From Lepus europaeus (taxonomy: Eukaryota; Chordata; Mammalia; Lagomorpha; Leporidae): a stretch of DNA of 64,000 nucleotides. Positions 1-9,916 of the stretch are shown here, in pieces. The stretch spans positions 180,079,601-180,143,600 of the forward strand of contig NC_084827.1 in NCBI RefSeq assembly GCF_033115175.1. The letters are read 5' to 3'. Under the pieces are notes generated by a model that did not search any database, was not told the origin of the DNA, and worked only from the letters and a program-made list of their open reading frames with translations. Position 1 is the first letter of the stretch. Each line of letters starts with the position of its first letter. Made by a program: the position numbers and the translations under genes.

Positions 1-384
1 AAGAAAGACTAAACAAAATGGAGAGCATCCGTGGAACCAGTGCAATGAGAGACCCCAGGGAGAGAAGGCGGTGGGCGGGAGAGAGGTGAAGAAAGAATTG
101 GCACAGTGGTCCGGATTCTGCCCGCACCGAGTGGTTTTGGTGGTGGTTTCCTCCGGGCTAACCTTCAGATGAGGCCCTTGTCCCTGTCGCCTGCTTGCTG
201 CCGTGAGACCGAGAAGCGGAAGACCTGCAGCTGCACCACACACAGACTGCACCCACAGGCGCTGTGGGACACCGAGTCTGTGCTGTATTAAATCTCTGTG
301 TTCACGCTGATTTGTTACACCGAAGTGGAGAACTGACACAGCAGGTGCAAAGACATGTAGCCTGCTAATCAACGCTAGTCAAAA
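1..384. other. Unassigned start of window, possible old retroelement end
   Basis: No gene is seen. The segment 106-345 ends in ATTAAATCTCTGTGTTC followed by a short tail, resembling the polyadenylation end of an old LTR or retrocopy, but I cannot assign a family. The reading frame at 106-291 is short and has no recognisable domain. Confidence 0.25.
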
Positions 385-395
385 GAAAGCTCTGT

Positions 396-693
396 TTTTA
401 TTTTATTTTTTGACAGGAAGAGTTAGACAGTGAGAGAGGGAGAGAGACAGAGAGAAAGGTCTTCCTTCCGTTGGTTCACCCCCCAAATGGCTGCCGCGGC
501 CAGCACGCTGTGCCGATCCGAAGGCAGGAGCCAGGTGCTTCCTCCTGGTCTCCCATGTGGGTGCAGGGCCCAAGGACTTGGGCCATCCTCCACTGCCTTC
601 CCGGGCCACAGCAGAGAGCTGGCCTGGAAGAGGAGCAACCGGGACAGAATCTGGTGTCCCAACCAGGACTAGAACCTGGGGTGCCGGCGCCGA
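396..693 (-). mobile_element. CSINE2-type SINE, 5' truncated, with 11-bp target-site duplication
   Basis: Reverse-oriented lagomorph C-SINE. Reading the minus strand, it has the CSINE2-specific stretch (tagtcctggttgggacaccag type) at its head, then the tRNA-unrelated body, the CT-rich part and an A/T tail. It lacks the first 40 or so bases (A-box region), so it is 5' truncated. Flanks are perfect direct repeats GAAAGCTCTGT at 385-395 and 694-704. The low divergence and perfect duplication mark a fairly young insertion. Confidence 0.9.
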
Positions 694-1964
694 GAAAGCT
701 CTGTCAACACCAGACTAGATTTTAGGTCACAGAGCATGACTAGACATAAAGCACAGTATTCCATAATAGCAGAGTCACAAAACAGCTGTGCATGGATTTA
801 AATGCAGCAAAGTAATACAGGGGAAGCTTTCTAACTACAACGGCATCAAACTAGAAATCAGTAACAGAAAGATACCCAGAGAGTCTCTGGAAACTGGAGA
901 CTGAGGCACAGGTGTCTGTTCACCCCTGAGTCAACTTAAAGATGCAAAGGGAAATTAACTGGTTGAAAGCACAACACACTAAAGTTTGAGAGACTGAGCT
1001 GACATGATGTGCAGTGGGGCAGGTATAACATCGGAAAGTCTACTGAGAAAATAGGAAAATCCTCAAATTAATCAGTGACATTGGCTTCCATGTTCAGAAA
1101 CTAGAAAAAGAACATTAATGAAACCGAATGTAAGTAAAGAAAGGAGATTAATAGATATCACAGTGGAAATTAATGAAATAAAAAAAAAACAGAAAAGCAG
1201 TAGAGAAACTCAGTGAAACCAAAAGAAAGACAGATGGGGGAGATAAATTCCAATCTCATAGTGAGAGAGGCGATATCACTACAGATCCTACAGTCACCAC
1301 AAACTAGACGATGAATTTCCTAAAAGATACAAGCTATTAAACTCACTCAAAAAGAAGGAAACAGACCAAGTACAAGTAGCCCCCTAGGAAATAAGGAAAT
1401 AGATTTCCAGGTTATAAATCTCACAAAGAAAGCTCATAGGTTCAGTGACGAATTCTACAGGACATTTAAGGAATGAATGATAGCAATTTTACACGGGGCC
1501 AGAAAACAGGTAAGGAGGAAATACGTCCCAAACCACTTTTGTGGCCAGCATTACTCTGATAGCAAAACCAGCAAAGACGTTACAAGAAAGTAGAACTGCA
1601 GATCCATATCTTTCATGAACACAGATGCAGATATTCAACACTGTTTCAGGATAAACCCAACAACACATGCGAAGGAGATTCCCCCATGCACAAGAGTGGC
1701 TTCATCCAGGAATGCAAGGTTGGTTTGACATTTGGAAGTCGACCAACACAAATCATGTATCAACAGATTAAAGATATAGACCACGTGATTGTCTCTATAG
1801 AAGTAGGAAAAGTAAGAAAAATCAGAATCTATTCATACTACAAACTGTCAGTACACAAGGAAGAGAATCTCTTCATTTCTGAAAAAATATCCACAAATCA
1901 TAGTTAATAGTGGAAGACTTCTTGTTTCCCTATAAGATCAGGAACAAAGAAAACTGCTCATGCT

Positions 1965-2240
1965 ACTTCTTATTTTATTTTACTTTATTTTTTATTTTGA
2001 GGAGGGAGAGAGAGAGCGAGCGCAAAGGACTACTTCCATCTGTTGGTTCATTTCCCCCGTGCCTGCAACGACCAGGGCTGCTTAGGGCTGAAGCCCATCG
2101 CTGGGAGCTGATCCAGGGCTCCCACAGGGTGGCAGGGGCCCAAGCCATGAGCACCAGCAGGAAGCTGGAGTTGGGTACCGAACCCAGGCACTCTGATGCG
2201 AAACCCTGTAGCTCGGCTGGGTGGCTGCTCTAGTGTCTCT
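1965..2240 (-). mobile_element. Older C-SINE inside the L1, reverse orientation
   Basis: The plus strand shows the reverse complement of a C-SINE: A/T-rich tail TATTTTATTTTACTTTATTT, GAGAGAG tract, CTTCCATCTGTTGGTTCA, GGGCCCAAG and a closing CGAACCCAGGCACT. It is considerably diverged from young copies. L1 sequence continues on both sides, so it is a secondary insertion. Confidence 0.75.
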
Positions 2241-2509
2241 GTTCATCACTGTACTGCAGGCTCCAGGCAGTGCAGGAGGCAAGAAGAAGTAGTAAAAGGC
2301 ATCCAGGTGGCAAAAGAAGTAAAACTGTGTTTACTTTCGGATGACGTGTTTGCCCACATGGATATCCTATGGAATTTACTAAAAAGTTATTAGAACAATT
2401 AATGAGTTAGCAAGATTCCGGGATACGAGATCGATATACAAAATAAATGGTTATCAATTTTATAGTAGCTACACACAATCAGAAGTTGAAATTTAAAAAA
2501 CTACCATCT

Positions 2510-2770
2510 GAGGCCGGTGTTGTGGTATGGTGGGTGGGGCTGCCACCTACAGTGCCGGCATCTCATATGAGCGCTGGTTTGAGTCCTGGCTGCTCCACTT
2601 CTGATCCAGCTCTCTGCTGTGTCCTGGGAGAGCAATAGAAGATGGCCCAAGTCCTTGGGCCCCTGCACCCACATGGGAGACCTTGAAGAAGCACCTGGCT
2701 CCTGGCTTTGGATCAGTGCAGCTCTGACCGTTGTGGCCAATTGGGGAGTGAACCAGTGGTTGAAGACCTT

Positions 2771-2805
<35 letters not shown>

Positions 2806-2842
2806 AACCCTGCCTTTCAAATAAATAAATAAATCTTTTAAA
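2510..2842 (+). mobile_element. Full-length CSINE nested in the L1
   Basis: The tRNA-like head (GGCCGGTGTTGTGGTATGG), B-box-like GGTTTGAGTCC, the body with CCCAAGTCCTTGGGCCCC, a (TC)n(TG)n stretch at about 2771-2806 and an AAATAAATAAATAAA tail are all present. Imperfect flanking repeats (AAACTACCATC / AAACCTACCATT) interrupt L1 ORF2-type sequence, confirming insertion into the L1. Confidence 0.88.
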
Positions 2843-3371
2843 AACCTACCATTTGCAACAGCAACAACAATGTGAAATACTTAGGAAGAAATCCTACACA
2901 TTCTATGTAATGAAAACCAACGCCCAGCTGGGGGAGCTTAGGGAAGACCCGAGTGACTGGAGGCCGCTTCGTGCTCACGGGTCGTGAGCCTCTGCATTGC
3001 TACAATATCGGCGCTCCCCGTGATCTGGAGCACGCCGACACAGAATGCAGCAGCCTGGCCAAAACGGGTGCCTCGCCTCAGTGGCAACAGCACCACAGAG
3101 GACGCGCCCTGGTGATCACCGGGCCTGCAATTCTGACATACTAGCCGACAGCAGGCCATGCAAAAAGTTTCTTTAATAAAACTTGCCAGAGTTTGTTTAA
3201 AAAGCTTCACATGGAAATGCAAATGAGCTAGAATAGCCCAAATAACTGACAGAGAAGAGCAAGCCTGAGAATTTACAGTACCTGGCTTGAAGACTTAGTA
3301 TAATGTCACAGTATGCAAGACAGTGTGGCGTCCAAATAGACCAGCGGATCAGAGCAGTGCAGGGATCCAGG

Positions 3372-3787
3372 GGAGGCGCTCTGCCATGCTCCATGGTAAC
3401 CTCGCAGGTGCCCATGTGGGCGAGCGGAAGTTGGAGCCACCGCTGGATCTGAATCTTGGCGGCACCCCTCTTATTCTCCTGGAAGTGCTCCGAGGCCACT
3501 GCCGCTCCTTCCCAGTGTGCCCTGCGAGGCTGCCAAGAGACAGCTTCTTGTCATCTGCTGGGTTCTGGTAGCTTCCGGGCTCCTCCCTTCAGAACAGCAG
3601 AAGCACTCGGCTGATGCTGGTCTGGCCCGCGAGGGGCCTCCGGCAGCCCCTTCAGTTTTCATCTCATCCTGCTTGGTGTGGGAAGTGAGGACCATAAGGA
3701 GCTGGTGGCTAGGGCTCGTCCTCCAAGTGGGTCCCTGTGTCTTTTCAGCCGAACCAGTTAGATGTTTCCCTGCCTTGTGTGTTCTTG
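3372..3787. other. Unidentified roughly 415-bp segment inserted in the L1
   Basis: Sequence before (ATAGACCAGCGGATCAGAG) and after (TCTGGAAATAAACCTACGTG) matches adjacent positions of L1 ORF2, so the intervening GC-rich DNA is foreign to the L1. It has no SINE head or tail that I can see and no convincing open frame. Edges are approximate. Confidence 0.5.
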
Positions 3788-4154
3788 ACAAGAGTCTGGA
3801 AATAAACCTACGTGTATTTTACTGATGGGTTTCCTGAAAAACCGGGTTTTGGACAAAGTTGCAAAGACAATCTAGTGGAGGAAGCAAAAGCATTCCAAAA
3901 AACCATGCTTAGAGATCGACATTCAAATGAGAAAGTGCTTCAATCCATGCCCACACCACACCCAGAAGTTAATTCAACGTGGATCATAAACTCAAATATG
4001 AAATGCAAAATTATTGAATTGAAGATAACAAGAGAAAATCTTTGCGATCTTGGGTTGGGTTAGGCAAAGATTTCTTTAGATGCCATAATCCCAAAACAAG
4101 TCCTAAGAGAAAAAAAAATTTGATATATTGGATTCCATCCAAAGTAAGAACTTT

Positions 4155-4445
4155 TTTGCCCGGCCCTGGGACTCTGGTTGGTTTTGGTCTCCAGCTGCAG
4201 CTCCTGATCCTGGAGGACCTGGGTTTGATTCCAGGCTCCGGCTCCTGACTCCAACTTCCGGTCAGTGCAGACCCTGGGAGCTGAGCCCCTGCCACCTAAC
4301 TCTGGTGACCGGGATTGGGTCCCCAACTCTCTGCTTCAGTCTAGCCCAGCCCCAGGCCAGCCCTGGTCATTGAGGGCATTTGAGGAATAGGCCAGTGGCT
4401 GAGAACTCTCTTTTTCTCTCTCTAATAAATTTACTAATTCAACAA
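4155..4445 (+). mobile_element. Diverged C-SINE, old subfamily
   Basis: A C-SINE relative with GGTTTGATTCCAGGCTCC (B-box-like), GCAGACCCTGGGAG, GGGTCCC, CTTCAG-type body and a CTCTCTCTAATAAATTT tail. It belongs to the older class that shares the TAATGCAGACCCTGGGAGG motif with the copies at 32395, 34603 and 44005. Confidence 0.65.
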
Positions 4446-4854
4446 AATAAATTTTTAAAGGAATTCTGTTCTTCAAAAGATTCTGCTAAGAGAAGAAGAT
4501 ACAAGGCAGCGACTGGGAGATAATACTTAGAAATCACGTATCTGACAAGGGACTTGTATCTAGAACATATAAAGAAAGCTCACAAATGTATAAGAAAACA
4601 ATCGACCCAATTTTTAAAATGAGCAAAAGATCTGAACAGACATTTCACCAAAGACAAAGTGGGTGGCAGAGAAGCACACTGACAGGACCAGCGTCTCATC
4701 ACGGGAAAGAGGTCGAGACTCTGCACACCTGTGAGGTGGCTTGAGATTAAGGACCTAGCATGCTAACACACCAAGTCCTGGTGCAGGTGTGAGGCAGCGA
4801 GAGGGTTCCACATCCACACTGGGATGTAAGACGGGCAGGTGCACAGCAGGTGCA

Positions 4855-5065
4855 TCCCAAATGGAGGCGCCAGTCAGAGTCCCAGCTGCTCAGCGTCTGA
4901 TCCGCTCCCTGCTGATGGAGAAGGCCCCCAGGACGGAGTTCCTGGCTCCTGGCCTGACCCAGACCTGGCTGCTGCAGCCATCTGGGGAGTGAACCAGAGA
5001 ATGGAAGTTGTCTGTTTCTCCTTCTCTTCCTTTCTCCCTCTACCCTCCCTCTCTTCTTCTTCTCA
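4855..5065 (+). mobile_element. C-SINE fragment, tail abutting a reverse copy
   Basis: The body and 3' part are recognisable (CCAGCTGCTC, CTCCCTGCTGATGGAG, CTGGCTCCTGGC, CATCTGGGGAGTGAACCAG, TTCTCCTTCTC pyrimidine stretch). The head is degraded. It ends directly against the reverse-oriented SINE that starts at 5068, forming a tail-to-tail inverted pair. Confidence 0.65.
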
Positions 5066-5067
5066 TT

Positions 5068-5350
5068 CTAAAGATTTATTTATTTATTTGAAAATGCTAC
5101 AGGGAGAGAGAGGGAGAGACTAAGAAATGGTCCCTCCACTGGTTCACTCCCCCAGATGGCTGGGAGCCGGCTGGGCCAGGCAGAAACCAGAGGTGGGAAC
5201 TTCATCCCACGGGCTCTCCTACCTGGGTGGCAGGGCCCAGCTGCCCGGGCTGTCTTCTGCTGTCTGTCCAGGCACATTTGCAGGGAGCTGAATTGGAAGT
5301 GGAGCAGCCGGGACTCCGACCTGCAGGCTTATGGGATGCCAGCATAAAGC
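5068..5350 (-). mobile_element. C-SINE, reverse orientation, tail-to-tail with the preceding copy
   Basis: It starts with the reverse tail AAAGATTTATTTATTTATTTG, then GAGAGAGAGGGAGAG, GGTTCACTCCCCCAGATGGC, GGAAGTGGAGCAGCCGGGACTC and ends in TATGGGATGCCAGCA. It is moderately diverged and lacks the extreme 5' head. Confidence 0.8.
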
Positions 5351-5679
5351 CCACCCCACAGATTCCTCTCCATCAAATCGCACAACTCAGCCCTTGGAAT
5401 TCTAGGCGTTTGGAAGGCAAAGCGGATGCCCCTGCGAATGCTGGAACCCTGGTCCCCCGCATGGCGGTGCCTGTAACATCCCCAGGTGGGAAGCGGCCCG
5501 GTGGCTCTCAGCGCCGGAATGGGTGCATACGGGACCACCCACACCGTGGGTCCGACTCAGCTCCCAAGAGGAGTGCATCACGGACCACGGCACAAGAAGC
5601 CGGACCCCAGCGAGCACCTGCCACCCACCGGAATCCCCCCCCCCCCACAAAAAAAAAAAAAAAAAACGACTGGGGAGGC
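5351..5679. other. Unique intron 3 sequence with a C8/A18 homopolymer pair
   Basis: No gene or clear interspersed repeat is seen. A run of eight C and about eighteen A bases lies at 5638-5667. Confidence 0.5.
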
Positions 5680-6720
5680 AGGGACACACCCGGGAGAGCG
5701 CGAGGCAGGGGAGGGGGCGGAGGCCGTGGCGGGGTGGGAGGCGCCTGCGGGAAGACCCGCAGCTCCTCGGCTCCCTGGCGGGGTCGGCGACCCGAGCGTC
5801 CGCTCCGGTCACGCGGTGCCTGGTGAAAGCCAAGCGCACCTGACTTATGTCGGTCACACCCGGGAAAAGCCGCTCTGGGAAGACCGCGGTCACGGCGAGG
5901 CTGCGGTTCGCGGGTCCGGGCTGCAAAGGCTCCCGGGAGCCCCGCACACCGCCTGTGGCTTTCTGGCTTCGTCGCCGCAGAGGCCAGCGACGGCGAATCC
6001 CGCTCGGGTCCGTGCGCGAACTCTGCGACCCCGGTCCCGCATCGCTCCCGCCGCGCGCGCGCCCCGGCACCCCCTGCCCGAGGAGCCGACCGTGGCCGTC
6101 CCACTGTGACAGTTACTCTGCACAAAGTTGTCATTAAAACCCTGATTCTCCAGCCCCCGGCCCAACAGTGGCCTTCAGCGTTGGGGCGCGCGTCCTCGGG
6201 CCTCCACCGCGCTCATTCCCGCCGCGTGGCGCCGCCTGCTCTCTATCAGGGGCTGATGGCCCTCGGGGCCGGGCTGGGGCCGGGGAGCCACAGGCAGGGG
6301 CCAGGGGCTGGGGAGCGGCGGCCGGGGGCTGGGGACCGAGGCCGGGGGCAGGCCTGGGGCCTAGGGTCTGCGATCCCTGATGTGGGCTCTGAGGCTCCGC
6401 CGAGTGTCCAGGTGGGGCTGGTGGAGTGCCCGGGGTCGGGGCGGGAGTACTCACCCCAGCGAGGCTGCCGTTTGGCACAGGTGCAAGGGCGCCAGGCCCT
6501 CGGCGCTGAGCAGGTCCGGGTGCGCGCCGTGTTGCAGCAGCAGCCGGGCGCAGGCCGTGTGCGCCCCCAGGCAGGCCTCGTGCAGCGCGCCGCGGCCGCC
6601 CGGGGAGGCGTCGGGGTGGGCGCCGCGGTTGAGCAGGTGCCGCACGGAGGCGGTGTGGCCGTGGGCCGCTGCGATGCACAGGGGCGTGGTGAGCTCGCGC
6701 TTGTACTCCAGGGTCCAGAG
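5680..6720. other. CpG-dense, G-rich block running into ASB18 exon 3
   Basis: This stretch of about 1 kb has high GC content and many CG dinucleotides, including runs of CGCG around 6050-6065. It ends in exon 3. It is in the gene body, not at the 5' end, so it is an intragenic CpG island candidate. Between about 6260 and 6370 the plus strand has repeated GGGGC(T/C)GGGG runs separated by short loops, which is quadruplex-prone. On the transcribed sense (minus) strand this is a C-rich intron segment just downstream of the exon 3 donor. Whether it is an alternative promoter cannot be told from sequence. A C8/A18 homopolymer pair at 5638-5667 lies just outside its left edge. Confidence 0.5.
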
Positions 6721-6722
6721 GC
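6455..6722 (-). CDS. ASB18: ASB18 coding exon 3 (first ankyrin repeats)
   Basis: Third coding exon, 268 nt, encoding about 89 residues. It begins [20 protein letters not shown] and runs through two complete ankyrin repeats: [20 protein letters not shown] with NRGAHPDAS, and [20 protein letters not shown] with [11 protein letters not shown] third repeat starts at [18 protein letters not shown]. Ankyrin hallmarks are clear: TPL/ALH turns, AA/AC helix cores, GHT/AHT loops, and RGAHPD/HGAHPD hairpins. The acceptor is CCCCCAG|GC and completes a Gly codon with exon 2. The donor is CTGGG|GTGAGT, phase 2. The exon lies in CpG-rich DNA. Exon 4 onward (the rest of the ankyrin array and the SOCS box) would be to the left; no matching ankyrin coding sequence is seen between 1 and 6454. 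Confidence 0.95.
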
Positions 6723-9700
6723 CTGGGGGGAGAGGAAGGTCCGGTGTGAGGTGAGCAGGGGGCTGGGGGAGCTGACCGCGGTGCCTGTTGGGCCGCAAGG
6801 GGGTGAAATCCTGCTCCAGAAATGGGCAGCAGGTGGGCACAGGGAGGTGACACGAGGGGCAGAGACCCGGGAGACAGAGCAGGGGGCAAGAAAGACAAAG
6901 CCGAGTCAGGGTCCTGGAGGCATCCGGAGCTGAGACGCAAGAGGGTTTTGCAGAATACGGGGGTGACTGGGGGGTCCGGGCAGAGCCCAGGAGTGGAAAG
7001 CTGACCGCGCAGGGTGCACAGCAGGAGAACCCAAGTGCAGAACTCAATTTTCCAGGCTGGGAGGGCGGGCAGCTGCGGGGAGGGGAGACGGCGGCGGCAT
7101 CTCCCAGAATCCAGCCCTGGTGGGGGTGAGCCCCTGACCTCCCCCGTATCATTAAGGAGCGACAGCAGACGAAACAAACTGGCCCACATGCCCAAGACGG
7201 AGGAGGGCGCAGCGCGGCCGCCTGGAAGGAGCTGAGCTCTGGCAGCTCTCTTTGATGCAGCGTCCGTATTCAGTGCAGCTCTGGCTTGTTTCTTTGCGCT
7301 TTTTAGGGTGTGTGTGCGCGCGCCTGTGTGGGGTTGCTCTTTCTTGAGGGCTGAATGAGGCAGGTGCTATACATTTTACTTCTCTGAAAACTTTGGTGCT
7401 TTCAAAAAGCCCGGGGCAGGTGATTAGCGGCCAGGAGCGCTGGTGGAAACGAGGCAGCCGTCCCCGGAGGACCCACTTCAAGGGGCAGGATTTCACACGG
7501 CAGGAAGGCCTTCTGGTAACGACGGCAGAATCGATCGCTGGCTGTAATGAGCGGCACAGGACACCTTTTCACAGGCCACCTCCTTCCCCGGACCCATGCT
7601 GAGCGCTTCTGAAAAACCACTCATTAATTACCTCCCGGCATGTGGTGCCGGGTGCCCCCTGGCCCGCGTCCCAAAGGCCCAGCCTGCAGCTTGCTGCCCT
7701 CTCCGTGGGGGGCGTGGTGGTTTCTGGACCCTGGTGTGGACTGGGGGTGGCCCCAGGCTCTGGGGCCGGGGGCCTGAGGGGACCTGGGCTGCCCTCCCCA
7801 GCGAAGACCGGGTCCCACGTGGAGGCGGAGGGTGGCTGTGGTCCCTACGACGACGCCTCTGTTCCTGCAAGGGCCAGCTCTGGGCTCCCTCCTTCTGTTT
7901 GCTCCCTGGGCTGTCAAGTGTACATTATGGCCCCCTCTAGGGGACGCTAAGTCCCCAGCCCAATCCAAGCTGCCCCACTCTGGGTTCCTGAGTCTCCCCA
8001 TGGGCTAACAGGGAGAAGCAGGAGTGGGCATTGGCTCAGCCACAGCACAGGGCCAGCATGCTTCTCCAGGTCCTGGAAGATGCTGGTGGGCGGCCCCCAG
8101 GCCTTCCTGAGAACTGGGCTTCTGCGACAGCTCTCCCAATCAGAGAGCCTGAATCTGCAGCCCGAACCCCCAGCTGCTGGTCCCATTCAGCCGCCAGGAA
8201 GAGCGTGGATCAAGGTCTCTCTCCACGTGGTCCGTCCCCCTAAGCACCACTCCAACATTCTCCTGGGACCCTCAGCTGGGTGGGCCAGCCTGCCACCCTG
8301 GAGGTGACCCAGGGCTGGCTGCACTCAGAGCAGCTCCTCCCCCAACACCTCCTTGCCAGGGGAGCTGGTGTTGACCTCCAGGGAGCGAGGGGGGCCGAGC
8401 ACCTGGGTCCCTGCTCTCTGCTAGTCTGCACTTTGCTGCTGTTGGCCCAATGGCCGGAAGCCATGGAGCTGAGCCGAGGGCAAGGAACCAGGGCAGCCCT
8501 GAGCGCCGCCTCCCCTCCCCCAGTCTGTGCCAGCCCAGCCTGGCACCAACTCTCTGGGCTTGTGTTTCCTCAGCAACAGCCCATGTCCCTTCTCTGTCGC
8601 GTGCTGTCACTTCCTGTCCTCTGGGTGGGCTCCAGAGGGGCAGCGGACTGATGGGTAGAAAGGTGCAGGGGGAAGGAAGGGCTGGGCAGGGACTCAGCGT
8701 GTGAAAGCGGGCTCTGCCGTCATAGCATGACGTGACGACATGAAATGCGACATCCGAGCGTGTGCGTGTGGGTGCGTCCGGGTCAGCGAGCTCTGCTTTG
8801 AGCAGAGGCGTTCTTGGGCTGAGACGGATGAAAGAGAGGAGGCCAGAGGGACTCAGAGAGAGGTGGACGGCCCGGCCAGGAGCTGCTGCTGCTGCGTGGG
8901 CTTCTGGGAACCACTCAGTCCTTGGATAGCGTGTGCGGCATCATCAGAATGGAGCCGTGTCACCGGAAGCCCACCCTCCCGCATTCTTTGCCTGCCAGAG
9001 CTCACGAGTCAGGGACACGGGACACTGGCCGCTGGCCCACTGACCACAGCCTCTCAAATCCTTCTGCTGTGGCAGAGCTGTGTGGATTCCAGCACCCAAG
9101 CCGGCCTGGAGCCCGTGCTGGATAAGGTACCCAGGGCAGACTGCCAGCCAAGGAGCCCCGCGGGCAGCCGTGTGGTCAGCAGGTGTCTGCTCGCCCCAGG
9201 GGGGGTGGGGGCTGTCTCTCCATTTGGGATGTTTGCTTTCTGCCCAGCATGCAGTGACAAATGACCTCAGGATCCCGGCTGTCTGCCCCTTTCCTCCTCC
9301 TGTCCCAGGCTCCCCAGGGAGGACCTGCTGCTGACCCTGTGGTCCTGCTCCTGTGCATGCCGGCTGGGCACCAGCTGCTGTGGCCATCACCAAGTCACAG
9401 ACGGGCCTTGTGCAGAGCTGTGTGCCAGGGGCCTGCCCAGGGTGCAGTCAGAGGAGCGGCTTCCCCCTTCCAGCTCCTGCCGTGCTGGTGGCCAAGAGTC
9501 GTCCAGCTCCTTCCCCAAGACGAGAGCCACGCCTTGCGTCAGCAGACCGGCATTTCTCACCCCTGCTTTGCCTTTCCCACTGGACGTCTCACACGCCAGC
9601 AGCCAGGGGTAGACCCCACGTCTGTGCAGGCTCAGTTCCGTTCATTTACAGACCCCTTTCCTGGGGCTTGCTCAGCCCCGTGCTTTATGTGTGCCGTCTG

Positions 9701-9751
9701 CACACTGGCTGGGGTTAGCACCTCCGTCAAATTCAAGACAGGCACGGGTAC
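6723..9751 (-). other. ASB18 intron 2, largely unique GC-rich DNA
   Basis: The 3.0-kb intron between exons 2 and 3 has consensus-type ends (GTACCC donor, CCCCCCAG acceptor with a good pyrimidine tract). I see no SINE, L1 or minisatellite in it, unlike the flanking introns, and no supportable exon. Open frames here are GC-driven and lack domain features. Confidence 0.6.
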
Positions 9752-9916
9752 CTGAGACTCCGAACGCGGCAGGGGATGCCACCTGCCACTCCATCTCGTC
9801 CGTGTGGATCTCAAACACCACGTCGGCGTCCTGGAAGTACTCGTCCATGAGGGCCCGGACATGGTGCAGGTCTCCTGCGACCAGCGCGGCGTGGAACTCG
9901 AGCCCCGGGGACCCCG
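9752..9916 (-). CDS. ASB18: ASB18 coding exon 2
   Basis: Second coding exon, 165 nt. It encodes SPGLEFHAALVAGDLHHVRA, then LMDEYFQDADVVFEI and DEMEWQVASPAAFGVS. The first part resembles an ankyrin-type helix pair (HAALVAGDLHHVRALM), followed by the conserved linker typical of ASB18. The acceptor chosen is ACAG|CGGGG at 9917/9916. It restores the phase-1 codon from exon 1 (G+CG, Ala). An acceptor further upstream giving about 15 extra residues is also phase-compatible, so the 5' edge is the least certain boundary. The polypyrimidine tract before it is poor. The donor is TCAG|GTACCC, again phase 1, matching the acceptor phase of exon 3. No stop codon is present. Intron 1 is about 16.0 kb. Confidence 0.88.

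Larger units (their letters stand above)
720..4790 (+). mobile_element. Old sense-strand L1 (ORF2 region), decayed and interrupted
   Basis: A long, heavily mutated L1 can be followed on the plus strand. Collinear pieces are 720-1960 (linker and start of RT, including a degenerate GFIPGMQGW-type segment near 1700-1760), 2246-2509 (RT active-site region, read as LLSDDVFAH at about 2330-2355), 2843-3370, 3790-4150 and 4450-4790 (C-terminal ORF2, up to DLNRHF-type sequence). All reading frames are broken by stops and indels. Interruptions are SINEs at 1965, 2510 and 4155 and an unidentified segment at 3372-3787. The collinearity shows one original insertion later split. It lies in ASB18 intron 3, antisense to the gene. 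Confidence 0.8.

Noticed and set aside
2196..2393. ORF with LLSDDVFAH as a live reverse transcriptase
   Set aside because: It is a decayed L1 ORF2 fragment with stops on either side and a SINE junction at its start.
5402..6134. Several overlapping 200-residue ORFs on both strands
   Set aside because: CpG-rich, low-complexity DNA with no domain and with simultaneous open frames on both strands.
1..6454. Search for ASB18 exons 4 onward (further ankyrin repeats, SOCS box)
   Set aside because: No minus-strand ankyrin or SOCS-box coding sequence is present; these exons must lie outside the window.
6134..7195. 353-residue minus-strand ORF spanning exon 3
   Set aside because: It is in a different frame from the ankyrin-coding exon, is Pro/Arg/Ala-rich, and follows from high GC content.
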